DNA of 64,000 bases from JACDAE01 sp034438015 (lineage in GTDB: Bacteria; Chloroflexota; Ktedonobacteria; Ktedonobacterales; Ktedonobacteraceae): positions 16,269-80,268 of the forward strand of contig DAOTTD010000190.1 in NCBI GenBank assembly GCA_034438015.1. Reading direction: 5' to 3'. Of this stretch, positions 16,875 through 26,203 are shown piece by piece. Each line of letters begins with the position of its first letter. Position 1 is the stretch's first letter. Position numbers and translations under genes: made by a program. Under the pieces are notes generated by a model. The model made no database searches. It was not told where the DNA came from and was given only the letters and a program-made list of their open reading frames with translations.

Positions 16875-17732
16875 TTATAGGCTCCATTGCCCATTCTGCC
16901 GCCAGAGAATGTTGTCTGTAAAGCGCTTTGAGCCGATGCAAACGATAACCTGGAACAATGTACCGGGCTGCGTGTCAGCCTGTTCTGCGAAGGTATCGGG
17001 ATTGCATATATCGATGCGCTCGGGTGTGATGAGCGGATTGATCTGCAACAGATTCGCTATCGCCTGTTTAACGGCGGTGGAACGGCGTTCCCCGCTCTCG
17101 ATCAGCGCTTTTCCATGTAGGAGCGCCTGGTAGATGAGTGCGGCGGCCTGCCGCTCTGGGAGCGAGAGGTTGACATTGCGGCTACTGATGGCCAGACCAT
17201 CGCCCGCGCGTGCAGTGGGCAGGACGCTTATGCGTGCATCGATATTGAGATCGTGTATTAAATGCTGGACGACCATGACCTGTTGCGCATCCTTCTGTGC
17301 ATAGTACACGACATCTGGATGTATGAGATGGAACAGCTTGATGGCAAGTGTAGCGAAACGTTGTATTTTTTCTCGCTCGCCCAGGCGCGCCAGTATTGCC
17401 CCGGTAGGAGTCACGCAGGTTGTGAAATCGGAGGGATACATATCCTCAAGACGCGGTATGAAAACAACGTCGATATTGTAGTTGTTGAGCACGTGCAGGT
17501 TGCGTTCAAGGTGCTGCAAGTACTGGATCTGTGTCGCGCCAGTATCAGGCTGGCATATGTTGCCTAAGAGTCCGACAACGGTGATCTCACACGAGCGCTT
17601 TGCTGCCTGGATGAGCATTTTATGACCATCATGGAGCGTAGTACTTCTGATGGGCACAAAGCCGACGGTACCGCTCGCGAGCCACCCGCGAGCGGTCTCG
17701 GTCATCTCCTTCAGATTCTCGATAATGCGCAT
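16875..17732 (-). CDS. panC: Pantothenate synthetase, atypical
   Basis: The 285-residue protein is full length for PanC, which ligates pantoate and beta-alanine with ATP. The HxGH motif (HDGH, residues 34-37), KDAQQ (about 153) and DGLAISSRN (about 180) are present. However the normally invariant PTMGALHEGH is altered to PIRSTTLHDGH, and the FVNPxQF pantoate loop reads LGNICQPDT, keeping only Asn and Gln. No frameshift is seen. It could be a diverged but active PanC or a paralogue with changed specificity; panB and panD are not in the window. Confidence 0.8.
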   Translation of the reverse strand: MRIIENLKEMTETARGWLASGTVGFVPIRSTTLHDGHKMLIQAAKRSCEITVVGLLGNICQPDTGATQIQYLQHLERNLHVLNNYNIDVVFIPRLEDMYPSDFTTCVTPTGAILARLGEREKIQRFATLAIKLFHLIHPDVVYYAQKDAQQVMVVQHLIHDLNIDARISVLPTARAGDGLAISSRNVNLSLPERQAAALIYQALLHGKALIESGERRSTAVKQAIANLLQINPLITPERIDICNPDTFAEQADTQPGTLFQVIVCIGSKRFTDNILWRQNGQWSL

Positions 17733-17884
17733 AGCCCCTTCTCCATGAGAACGCCGTGTTCGCCAGCGTTCATATTTCTACACACATTAAAAAAAATTCA
17801 TTGAAAAAATTACACGATGATGCAAGCGAACATAATTTCTGCTTGTTGTAGTGTGCACGACGTATAGCGCCTGAAATTGTAACA

Positions 17885-17893
17885 TGCTATACT
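17885..17893 (+). promoter_or_regulatory. Extended -10 promoter for the hydrolase gene
   Basis: TGC-TATACT at 17885-17893; predicted start near 17900, leader about 32 bases. No convincing -35. Confidence 0.5.
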
Positions 17894-17931
17894 ACTGTAT
17901 ACGCTTTACTATAGGCGTAAGGAGATCAGAT

Positions 17932-19215
17932 ATGCATAGAATTGGACAGGTCGTAAAACTTCTTAGTCTTGGCCTCCTGGGCGGACTACTCGTTTTACTG
18001 CGCTACATTTTGAAAACTCCTCAACCTCTTGAAAGTGCCCTACCCGGCGAAAGTCATATATATAAATGGACGTATGGACACGTCTATTATAAAGCCCTCG
18101 GTGCGCGCGATGCTCCTCCTCTCGTGTTGCTCCATGCCCCTGGTATCGGCGCCTCAGCCTACGAGATGCGTCATATTGTCGCAGACCTGGCGCGTAGCTA
18201 TCGTATTTATGTGCCAGATCTGCCCGGCTTTGGGCTTTCAGATCATCCCGATATCGACTATTCTGCTGATACCTATATTGCATTATATCAGGATTTCCTA
18301 CGCGACGTCGTAGGAGGGCCAGCGGAATTGCTGGCCAGCGGTCTGAGTTGCAATTATGCTGTCGCCGTGGCCATCAATGTGCCAGAACTCTGCCTCCATT
18401 TGCACCTTCTCTCGCCCATAGCCTTGTTCCAGCGCTCCGGGTCGCGTCTCTGGCTGCAAGGCCTTACGCGTTTTTCCCTGTCCGGCCTATTGATTTACGC
18501 ATTGTTAACGCCGTGCGTAATCTTGCGTAGAGTGATTGCCTGGCAGTATGCGTTGGACGAGAGGCAGCTCTCCGACGACGACCTCGATTACGCGTTCGCT
18601 GCTGCGCACCAACTCGGGGCTCAGTATGCTGCCCTTGCCTTTATAAATGGTAAATTAGGCCTGGATGTTTCGCGGCAATTGGAGGCTCTGCAGCGACCTG
18701 CGTCGCTGATCTGGGGCGTTTCCGCCCTGCGCCGCGTGCAATCCGTTGTGCCGCAGTATAGAATTGCGCCACAGGTACAGACGCTATCTCTGCCCGATGG
18801 CGGTCGCTACGTGCATGAGGCGTCACCACACGAAGTCATCGCGGCTATTCTACGCTGGCACGAAGCGTCAGAGCAAGCGCACGATCATGCGCGAACCGCT
18901 CAGATTGAGACGGATGGCGCGTTTCAGGCACCATTACCCGTTTCATCGACGACGGTCCCCCCTGAAAACGCGCCGTCGACAACGGCACAAAATAATCTAC
19001 GGGCTGAGGTTACACCTCCTGTTGAAACGCCTGGAAAGCGTGAGCAGGCCGATGGGCAGCCTGAAAATGCCAATATCGAGGCTTACTGTCTGAAGTGCAA
19101 GCAAAAGCGCGCGATCCAGAATGCTAAAAGGACCGAAACCAGAAATGGGCGTAGCGCGATGGAGGGCACGTGCCCGGTCTGTGGGACGAAGATAATGCGT
19201 TTTGTGTCGGCATGA
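17932..19215 (+). CDS. Alpha/beta hydrolase fused to a C-terminal DUF5679-like zinc ribbon
   Basis: From ATG 17932 (AAGGAGA upstream) the product is about 427 residues. A membrane-anchor-like hydrophobic segment (8-24) precedes an alpha/beta hydrolase domain (about 60-315): LVLLHAPGIGAS oxyanion region, DLPGFGLSD, and nucleophile elbow SGLSCN, where the usual final Gly is Asn. A low-complexity linker (320-380) leads to a four-cysteine ribbon, CLKC about 40 residues from the end and CPVC near the end, with NGRSAMEG between, typical of DUF5679. The fusion and the modified elbow are unusual. Substrate unknown. Confidence 0.82.
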   Translation: MHRIGQVVKLLSLGLLGGLLVLLRYILKTPQPLESALPGESHIYKWTYGHVYYKALGARDAPPLVLLHAPGIGASAYEMRHIVADLARSYRIYVPDLPGFGLSDHPDIDYSADTYIALYQDFLRDVVGGPAELLASGLSCNYAVAVAINVPELCLHLHLLSPIALFQRSGSRLWLQGLTRFSLSGLLIYALLTPCVILRRVIAWQYALDERQLSDDDLDYAFAAAHQLGAQYAALAFINGKLGLDVSRQLEALQRPASLIWGVSALRRVQSVVPQYRIAPQVQTLSLPDGGRYVHEASPHEVIAAILRWHEASEQAHDHARTAQIETDGAFQAPLPVSSTTVPPENAPSTTAQNNLRAEVTPPVETPGKREQADGQPENANIEAYCLKCKQKRAIQNAKRTETRNGRSAMEGTCPVCGTKIMRFVSA

Positions 19216-19415
19216 TCTGTGGCGCTCTAAGGCGCTCTAAAGAACCTATTCACCTGTGTCGATAGAGTTTCTCAGGCCCACTAAATCTGGTGGCTGGCAG
19301 CGTTCTTTAGATCAAGATATAGCCGGGAGGTGAGGAATATTGCAGGGCGTTTCAATGTTACTAGATAAGTACTGGCGAATATACACAAGGGGGGATGAAA
19401 GTGGCGAAAAATCTC

Positions 19416-19444
19416 TTGACGTTCCGTATTTCACAACGTATAAT
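19416..19444 (+). promoter_or_regulatory. Near-consensus promoter for the structured RNA upstream of greA
   Basis: TTGACG (19416-19421), 17-base spacer, TATAAT (19439-19444). Predicted start near 19451, ten bases before a long-range RNA stem. Confidence 0.7.
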
Positions 19445-19450
19445 CACCCT

Positions 19451-19608
19451 CATGTGTATTGAACACCTGCGTTTGGCCGATGCCTGAATGTGTCAGAAGC
19501 GTCAGAGACGCAGGAGAACGCGGCCTCAATCTGTGCGGCAGCGAACAGGAGCAACTTCCAGGCGTCATCACCTGTTTCGCTGCCTGTCAAGGTGTTCGTC
19601 CTCTTTTC
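19451..19608 (+). ncRNA. Candidate structured RNA (or leader) upstream of greA
   Basis: GAACACCT (19461-19468) pairs perfectly with AGGTGTTC (19590-19597), closing a domain that contains a second strong stem, GGCAGCGAACAGG (19537-19549) with CCTGTTTCGCTGCC (19571-19584, one bulge). An alternative hairpin CCTGCGT/ACGCAGG (19466-19472 with 19508-19514) competes with part of the closing stem. A TCTTTT run follows at 19602. Short open frames here look non-coding. It may be an independent RNA of about 155 nt or the start of a 345-nt greA leader; a further hairpin GTGAAG-tttt-CTTCAC sits at 19649-19664. No family was recognised. Confidence 0.45.
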
Positions 19609-19797
19609 CAGATGTGCGCGAGAAGAGGCTTCGATGGATGGGGTGAATGTGAAGTTTTCTTCACGGAGAAAACCCGCAGTGGACGCGAAATGAAAAAGTA
19701 AAAGAGGAATGGATGTAGTGGTAGACAGAAATGAAGGCATATATCTGGAAGATGCCAACAATAAGTCGCGAGTCTCACTACCAGGAGGAAATTTACA

Positions 19798-20319
19798 ATG
19801 AGTATTGGTGGACAGAGTGATGCAAGGTCCGATCGAAAGGTATACCGCCTGACCCCCGAGGGCTTTGCCAAGAAAAAAGAACGTCTGGAATATCTGCGCA
19901 CGGTCAAGCGCAAGGAGATCGCTGACTATATTCACGAGGCCAAAGAAGCTGGTGATATCAGCGAGAGCAGCGCATACGAGGACGCGAAGAACGAGCAAGC
20001 GAAAGTCGAAGGCGAGATCATCGAACTTGATCGCCTCATGGCTTTGGCCGAGATCATGACGCCAGACATGCATGACGAGGTAGATGGTCCACCCTCTGTG
20101 CGTATTGGTATGCAGGTGGAGGTCGAGAGCGATAGCGGCGCGAAGCGCACTTTCAAGCTTGTCGAAACATTCGAGGCCGATCCGAAAGCTGGTCTGATCT
20201 CCGACCAATCGCCTGTTGGCAAGGCGCTGATGGATCACGTCGTTGGCGACGAGGTAAGCGTAGCAACTCCTGGTGGAGTCACTTCTTATACTATTCTTGC
20301 TATCCGTCCCATGCTTTAA
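19798..20319 (+). CDS. greA: Transcription elongation factor GreA
   Basis: The 173-residue protein has an N-terminal coiled coil (about residues 18-90) with acidic tip SEDISESSAYEDAK-type sequence (DISESSAYEDAKNEQ), and a C-terminal FKBP-like domain (about 100-172) ending in GDEVSVATPGGVTSYTILAI. GreA enters the RNA polymerase secondary channel and stimulates transcript cleavage after backtracking. Length is slightly above the usual 158 because of an N-terminal extension of about 15 residues. A GGAGG site precedes the ATG, and a long, probably structured leader lies upstream. Confidence 0.95.
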   Translation: MSIGGQSDARSDRKVYRLTPEGFAKKKERLEYLRTVKRKEIADYIHEAKEAGDISESSAYEDAKNEQAKVEGEIIELDRLMALAEIMTPDMHDEVDGPPSVRIGMQVEVESDSGAKRTFKLVETFEADPKAGLISDQSPVGKALMDHVVGDEVSVATPGGVTSYTILAIRPML

Positions 20320-20329
20320 TACTACCCCA

Positions 20330-20530
20330 GGACATGAGTTATCCCGGTAACTCTTCAGGTGGCCTCTTGACTCCTCAGCGCCTTTGGCGCTTCGCAGGTG
20401 GTTTGGTGTGGGTGGCGGCGTGGCGGCCCCAGCCGCCACGCCGCCACCCACACAGGAATCTGCGAGCCGCAGAGCGGCGAGGAGTCAGAGAAGAAGGGGT
20501 CCTGAAGAGTTACCGGGATAACTCATGTCC
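20330..20530. repeat. Structured repeat element, family A, copy 2 (most complete)
   Basis: Perfect 30-base outer inverted repeats (20330-20359 and 20501-20530; they begin GGACATGAGTTATCCCGG) enclose GACTCCTC/GAGGAGTC, hairpin GCGCC-ttt-GGCGC, a CGCA/TGCG joint, a 22-bp core hairpin (20406-20427 with 20432-20453), and hairpin GCCGC-aga-GCGGC. It follows the greA stop directly and may also terminate greA transcription. Confidence 0.88.
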
Positions 20531-20548
20531 TTGATTAGATGATGAAAC

Positions 20549-20690
20549 AGGGCTGTTGCAAAGTCGGGAAGAGAGTGAACAAAGCGGGGGTCAAGGGGGC
20601 AGCCGCCCCCTTGCGGAGCGCGAGGTGCCCTCGCCTTTCCTTCTTTTCCCTGCCGCCGCAGGCGGCAACAAACGACTTTGCAACAGCCCT
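20549..20690. repeat. Structured repeat element, family B, copy 2
   Basis: Outer arms AGGGCTGTTGCAAAGTCG (20549-20566) and its exact reverse complement (20673-20690) enclose AAGGGGGC/GCCCCCTT, GCGAGG/CCTCGC and TGCCGCC/GGCGGCA hairpins. It lies 18 bases from family A copy 2. The architecture equals copy 1 at 8281-8413, with different arm sequences. Confidence 0.82.
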
Positions 20691-20710
20691 GGATGATGAA
20701 AAAGAGATTG

Positions 20711-20739
20711 TTGACACTTTTCGTTCGCAACAGTAATAT
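20711..20739 (+). promoter_or_regulatory. Promoter for the uncharacterised gene at 20815
   Basis: TTGACA (20711-20716), 17-base spacer, TAATAT (20734-20739), placing the start near 20746. Confidence 0.6.
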
Positions 20740-20814
20740 AGAAGGATGCCATAACAGGAAAGCCAGCGGGTCTGTGCTACACAAAAGGCTATGGTTGGTT
20801 AAGGAGTGACTCAA

Positions 20815-21546
20815 TTGTTAACTTTCGAAGACGTGACTGGATATTTCCTGAAGGCGGCAAGTGGCCTCGCGCTGACCACGCATCCTGAGTACTGGAGCAA
20901 TGCGCGCACGCTCGAACGCGAGTTTGCCTGTACCTGCCACGCCGGAAATTGCGAGGAGGTGGAGCAGCACAGCTCTTGCAATATCTCGTTTTCCTGGGGG
21001 CCACTTGACACAGTACTGTCGCTGGAAGGACCGTCAGGTGTGTGTGACTTCTTCCACGAGCCTGACCCTGATTGCCCGCATCTGCACACCGACGCGATCC
21101 CTCCACTTGTGCTTGATCTATCATATAGTCTTACCCTGCTCGGAGCCGATATCTCGGAGGAGACGCTGCTCAGCCTGACGCAGATGCTCAGACTGCGCGC
21201 GAGCGAACATAGTCAGCGCACGGTCGAGACGCGTCCCGGCGTGAGCATGATTCTGCAGGATAATCGTCTGCGCCCGGAGACGCTCACACTACAGCAGCGG
21301 GTGGAACTGCCCATCTGGCATCCCGATGGCATGCGCGGGCTACACGACGATATGCAAATGCAACGACGGGCGGAGCGCCGCTTCTACGATGAGGAAGAGG
21401 AGGAGGAGGGCGCAGAGGTGCTTGCCGATAATCCGCGCCCGGAGGAGTGGCTGCCGCAGGTGTTGGTCGAGGTGTGCCAGGATATTCTGCACGTGCTCGC
21501 GGCCCTCGATGCCAGCATCTCGTATCATCCACTGGACAACGCATGA
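20815..21546 (+). CDS. Uncharacterised acidic protein
   Basis: I do not recognise a family. The start is chosen as TTG 20815, 8 bases after AAGGAG; GTG 20806 is also in frame but overlaps that site. The product of about 243 residues has a Cys-rich segment near 37-75 (CTCHAGNC...CNI...CDF...CPH) that could bind a metal, a middle helical part, and an acidic run (DEEEEEEGAE, about 195-204). No signal peptide or membrane helix is seen. It is convergent with the MgtE_N/CBS gene and has its own promoter, so it is likely an independent cytosolic protein. Confidence 0.7.
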   Translation: MLTFEDVTGYFLKAASGLALTTHPEYWSNARTLEREFACTCHAGNCEEVEQHSSCNISFSWGPLDTVLSLEGPSGVCDFFHEPDPDCPHLHTDAIPPLVLDLSYSLTLLGADISEETLLSLTQMLRLRASEHSQRTVETRPGVSMILQDNRLRPETLTLQQRVELPIWHPDGMRGLHDDMQMQRRAERRFYDEEEEEEGAEVLADNPRPEEWLPQVLVEVCQDILHVLAALDASISYHPLDNA

Positions 21547-21563
21547 AGAACATCCAGGCGTAG

Positions 21564-22829
21564 TTAATACATACTGCCGGGCTTGCGTCTCCTCTCGGTG
21601 GGTAGGAGCATATCGATGGCGTCGTCGATCGTTACCACGCCTTCGAGGATGCCGTCCGCGCTCACCACGGGTATAGCTAGCAGATTGTATTTCGCCATGG
21701 TCTCGGCCACGTCGCGTCCGTCCCGATCTGGTTCGACCGTGGTGACGTTGGTATCCATCAGTTCGTTGAGCCTCTGTGTCGGCGCTGCGACAAGTAGATC
21801 CCACAGTTCGATGACACCCAGAACCTGGCAATCGTCCCGCGTTTCACCGGCGACGCAGTAGATGTAAGGGAGGCGGATATCGTTCTCCTTGACATTGACG
21901 CGCACCTCTTCTAGCGCCTCTGCAACCGTCTTGTCCTGGCTGAGCGCGACGTAATCCGTGGTCATCAGTCCGCCAGCCGTGTCTGATTCGTACTCCAGCA
22001 ATTCCTGCACATCCTCGGACTCTTCGGGATTCATCAGGCGCAGGAGTTCCTGGGAGCGGTCTTCGGGCAGGCGGGCGAGGAGGTCGGCGATCTCGTCCGG
22101 CCCCATTGCCTGTAGAATGGCGGCGCCGCGTTCGGGCGGCAGATTGGCGAGGATATCGCGCTGCAGGTCCGTATCGATCTCTTCCATCGTGTCAGCCGCT
22201 GTCTCGTTATCCAGCCCCTCAAGCAGGTGCGCGCCCTGAATGGGCGTGAGCTGATGGATGATCTGGGCGATATCAGCCGGATGCAGGTTCGCCAGGTGCC
22301 TGCCGGAGACGCGGGATAGGGGCGAGGCCGGGTCCTGCTCCTGCCTGAGCAGCTCAATGCGCTCCCAGGGGATCAGATTCGTGGGCGCGCTGCTCGCATT
22401 GCGTCTCTTGCCCAGCAGCCATGCGGGCGCGATGCGGCGGATCAGGCCGAGGTTGCTGTTATCGATGCCCAGGAGCCGCCAGTCGTCGTCGAAGCATACA
22501 TCGTTGACGCGCACGGTCTTTTTGCGTTTGATGTCAATAACCTGTTTGTCCAGTACGTCCTGCGCCAGGCGTATATCCTGGTCTGAGGGCGCGAAGGGCG
22601 TCAGTTCGGACGTGGGAGTGCTCAGGCGCAGCAGCTCGTCCTGCTGCCATGCTACCGCGACGAGAGGAACGCGCCAGAGCCGATCCTCTTCATCCTCCAC
22701 AAGGAGCGCGTCGGGATAGACCGTGCTCCCCACGTCTTCTGGATTGAGCAATACATCGATAAGTTTGCCCAGGCGCACATCTTGCTGCTCCTCTACGGGC
22801 GTTCCAAGCAACTGACTCAAGTACAACAT
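21564..22829 (-). CDS. Soluble PRC-barrel / MgtE_N / CBS-pair protein
   Basis: The 421-residue product contains two N-terminal PRC-barrel-like segments (about 1-75 and 85-150), a MgtE intracellular N-domain superhelix (about 180-285: LHPADIAQIIHQLTP, LANLPPERGAAILQAMGPDEIADLLARLPED), and two CBS domains (about 290-415, with MTTDYVAL and MDTNVTTVEPDRDGRD). There is no transmembrane channel domain, so it is not a Mg2+ channel itself; it looks like the magnesium/adenosine-sensing cytosolic half. It starts 5 bases after the pyrG stop and is surely co-transcribed, suggesting a nucleotide- or Mg-linked regulatory role. Confidence 0.85.
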   Translation of the reverse strand: MLYLSQLLGTPVEEQQDVRLGKLIDVLLNPEDVGSTVYPDALLVEDEEDRLWRVPLVAVAWQQDELLRLSTPTSELTPFAPSDQDIRLAQDVLDKQVIDIKRKKTVRVNDVCFDDDWRLLGIDNSNLGLIRRIAPAWLLGKRRNASSAPTNLIPWERIELLRQEQDPASPLSRVSGRHLANLHPADIAQIIHQLTPIQGAHLLEGLDNETAADTMEEIDTDLQRDILANLPPERGAAILQAMGPDEIADLLARLPEDRSQELLRLMNPEESEDVQELLEYESDTAGGLMTTDYVALSQDKTVAEALEEVRVNVKENDIRLPYIYCVAGETRDDCQVLGVIELWDLLVAAPTQRLNELMDTNVTTVEPDRDGRDVAETMAKYNLLAIPVVSADGILEGVVTIDDAIDMLLPTERRRKPGSMY

Positions 22830-22834
22830 AATTT

Positions 22835-24514
<1,680 letters not shown>

Positions 24515-24591
24515 AGAAAATCCTCCTTCATTCGGAGCCTGACCGTTATGCATGTAAAAATTAACTATTCAGGTGCCTCCTCTTGAGTAGA

Positions 24592-24609
24592 GATGGGGCT
24601 TGCCCCATC
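24592..24609. repeat. Short palindrome related to family C ends
   Basis: GATGGGGC-tt-GCCCCATC. The same core ends the family C element at 5427-5572, so this may be a solo arm. It lies between pyrG and family A copy 3. Confidence 0.55.
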
Positions 24610-24651
24610 CGGCTGGGCCAGCATGATCCGGCCCGAAACACCGTCTTCGGT

Positions 24652-24880
24652 ATGAGTCATCCCGAATGTTCCAAACATGCGCTTGATACCCTCAAACCGC
24701 TGGAACGGTTCAGGACTCGTCAGCGCCAAAGGCGCTTCACAAGGGGTTTGCTGTGGTTGGCGGGCTGCCGGCCTGGGCCGGCGCCCGCCAACCACAGCAG
24801 GACTCATGTGAGCCGCAGAGCGGCGATGAGTCCGGTAAGAGCAGTTTTGTGAACTTTTTCAAAAGTTCGGGATGACTCAT
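24652..24880. repeat. Structured repeat element, family A, copy 3
   Basis: Outer arms ATGAGTCATCCCGAA (24652-24666) and its exact reverse complement (24866-24880) echo the ends of copy 2. Inside are GGACTCGTC (24713-24721) with GATGAGTCC (24825-24833, one G-T wobble), hairpin GCGCC-aaa-GGCGC, CACA/TGTG joint, a core hairpin of 16+6 bp with one bulged T (24750-24772 with 24777-24798), and GCCGC-aga-GCGGC. Confidence 0.82.
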
Positions 24881-24887
24881 ATATATG

Positions 24888-25541
24888 TTATTTTGCTGTA
24901 AGTAATACAATCTGCGTTTCCGCAGGAACATTCGCATGCGTGACACTCAGCTTCGCCTGCGGCTCGATGGACTCGACGCCCATCTCGCGGCGGAACTTGC
25001 TGAGAGGATCGGGTCCTTCTTCACCAGCGACGCGATAGTGCATCGGGATCACGATACGCGGCTCTACCTGGCTGATGATCTCTGCCGCCTGTGCCGCATT
25101 GATCGTATGTTGACCGCCAATAGGGAGTAGTAACACATCGGCGTCGGCGACTTCTTCCAATTGTTCCTCTTGCAAGATATGACCCAGATCTCCCAGGTGG
25201 CAAATGACCAGGTCGTCCATGTGGATGACATAGATCGTGTTACGCCCATGTTCCTGCCCATGCTTAGTATCGTGGTAGGAGGCGATGCCGGTGATCAACA
25301 CATCACTGATCTCGTACTCACCAGGCCCACGCACAACACGCGGATTACCACCGACGGCGGCGAAATTGTTGTGGCCTGGATGGTTGTGACTGATGGTGAC
25401 AATGGAGGCGTTGACCTTGCTCAGCAAACGGAGTGCGTCTCCAGGTGGAGAACTTTGCTGAGGAGAGAAAGGGTCGGTAACTAAAGTAGCATTCTTGCCA
25501 CGCAGTACGAAGCAGGCGTGGCCCAGCCAAGAGATTTCCAT
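24888..25541 (-). CDS. UPF0173 / UlaG-like metallo-beta-lactamase-fold hydrolase
   Basis: Starting at ATG 25541 gives 217 residues, the size of UPF0173 proteins; the longer open frame to 25700 runs across the promoter. It opens MEISWLGHACFVL and shows the metal-binding features of the family: TDPFSP, SHNHPGHNN (HxHxGH-like variant), GPGEYEI, CHLGDLG, and a terminal IPMHYRV. The usual HxHxDH is HNHPGH here, with Gly replacing Asp. Reaction unknown; the fold hydrolyses esters, lactones or phosphodiesters. Confidence 0.85.
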   Translation of the reverse strand: MEISWLGHACFVLRGKNATLVTDPFSPQQSSPPGDALRLLSKVNASIVTISHNHPGHNNFAAVGGNPRVVRGPGEYEISDVLITGIASYHDTKHGQEHGRNTIYVIHMDDLVICHLGDLGHILQEEQLEEVADADVLLLPIGGQHTINAAQAAEIISQVEPRIVIPMHYRVAGEEGPDPLSKFRREMGVESIEPQAKLSVTHANVPAETQIVLLTAK

Positions 25542-25603
25542 AGCTGATATTTCGCTTCTCTCACATAAGTTCGGGCGGGGACCTATGTCCTCGCCCGATA
25601 AAT

Positions 25604-25632
25604 ATTGTACCATAGGGATAGGCGATCTACAA
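25604..25632 (-). promoter_or_regulatory. Promoter for the UPF0173 gene
   Basis: On the reverse strand TTGTAG (25627-25632), 17-base spacer, TACAAT (25604-25609). The start near 25597 leaves a leader of about 56 bases. Confidence 0.55.
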
Positions 25633-25650
25633 GGGCGTAGCCCGTTTGAC

Positions 25651-25685
25651 AAAAAAAGGGAGACGGGCAGTTCTGCCCATCTCCT
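25651..25685 (-). terminator. Intrinsic terminator of the RRM gene
   Basis: GGGAGAcGGGCAG (25658-25670) pairs with CTGCCCaTCTCC (25673-25684) and is followed, on the reverse strand, by seven T residues (25651-25657). Confidence 0.75.
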
Positions 25686-25715
25686 GTTTCTTTCGCACAC
25701 GCTACTCGGCGGAAA

Positions 25716-26021
25716 TTAGTAGCGATCACTACGGTAGCCTGAAGAGCGCTCGCGGCCCTGGTAGCCCCTATTGCCCGTGGACTGGCGCTCGCGTGCCTCG
25801 CTCACGGTAATAGTGCGGTTGCCCATCGTGCTGCCGTTCAGGCGCTCGATAGCTGTGCGCGCATCCTCATCGCTCATCTCGATAAAGCCAAAGCCCTTGC
25901 TTCGTCCCGTCTCGCGATCGGTGATGACTGTGCTAAAGGTGACCGGTCCGATCTGCTCGAAGAAGTAGCTCAGATCCTGGTCGTTTGTCTGGTAGGGGAG
26001 GCCCCCAACGTAAAGTCTCAT
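25716..26021 (-). CDS. RRM-type RNA-binding protein
   Basis: The 101-residue protein is one RNA recognition motif (residues 1-79) with RNP2 LYVGGL at 2-7 and RNP1 KGFGFIEM at about 42-49, followed by a Gly/Arg/Ser/Tyr-rich tail. This is the bacterial/cyanobacterial cold-inducible Rbp design. The start at 26021 is preferred since AGGAG lies 9 bases upstream; a codon at 26042 is alternative. It binds single-stranded RNA, probably as a chaperone. A clear intrinsic terminator follows. Confidence 0.93.
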   Translation of the reverse strand: MRLYVGGLPYQTNDQDLSYFFEQIGPVTFSTVITDRETGRSKGFGFIEMSDEDARTAIERLNGSTMGNRTITVSEARERQSTGNRGYQGRERSSGYRSDRY

Positions 26022-26182
26022 TCGTTTATGCTCCTGTGACATCTCTCAATGCATTGACGCTCGTAGAAACCGTTTCTCACAGAAGCAATTCAAGTATTTT
26101 TGATGTCATACACTTATGTAAACACTCGGGGCGCGAGGGTTATTCCCATCTGAAAAACAGATTCGACGGATCGGCGCGACTA

Positions 26183-26191
26183 TGGTATAAT
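26183..26191 (+). promoter_or_regulatory. Extended -10 promoter upstream of secG
   Basis: TGG-TATAAT at 26183-26191, with a weak TTCGAC about 18 bases upstream. Transcription from about 26198 would include the whole family A copy 4 in the secG leader. Confidence 0.5.
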
Positions 26192-26203
26192 CTGGCAGAA
26201 ATT

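Noticed and set aside
16875..17732. panC as a pseudogene
   Set aside because: Full length, no stop or frameshift, and most substrate-contacting residues are retained.
19451..19608. 6S RNA (ssrS) as the identity of the structured RNA
   Set aside because: 6S is a single long hairpin with a central bubble; this folds as a closing stem with side hairpins.
19459..19701. 80-codon open frame upstream of greA
   Set aside because: It overlaps strong RNA stems, has no ribosome binding site and reads unlike a protein.
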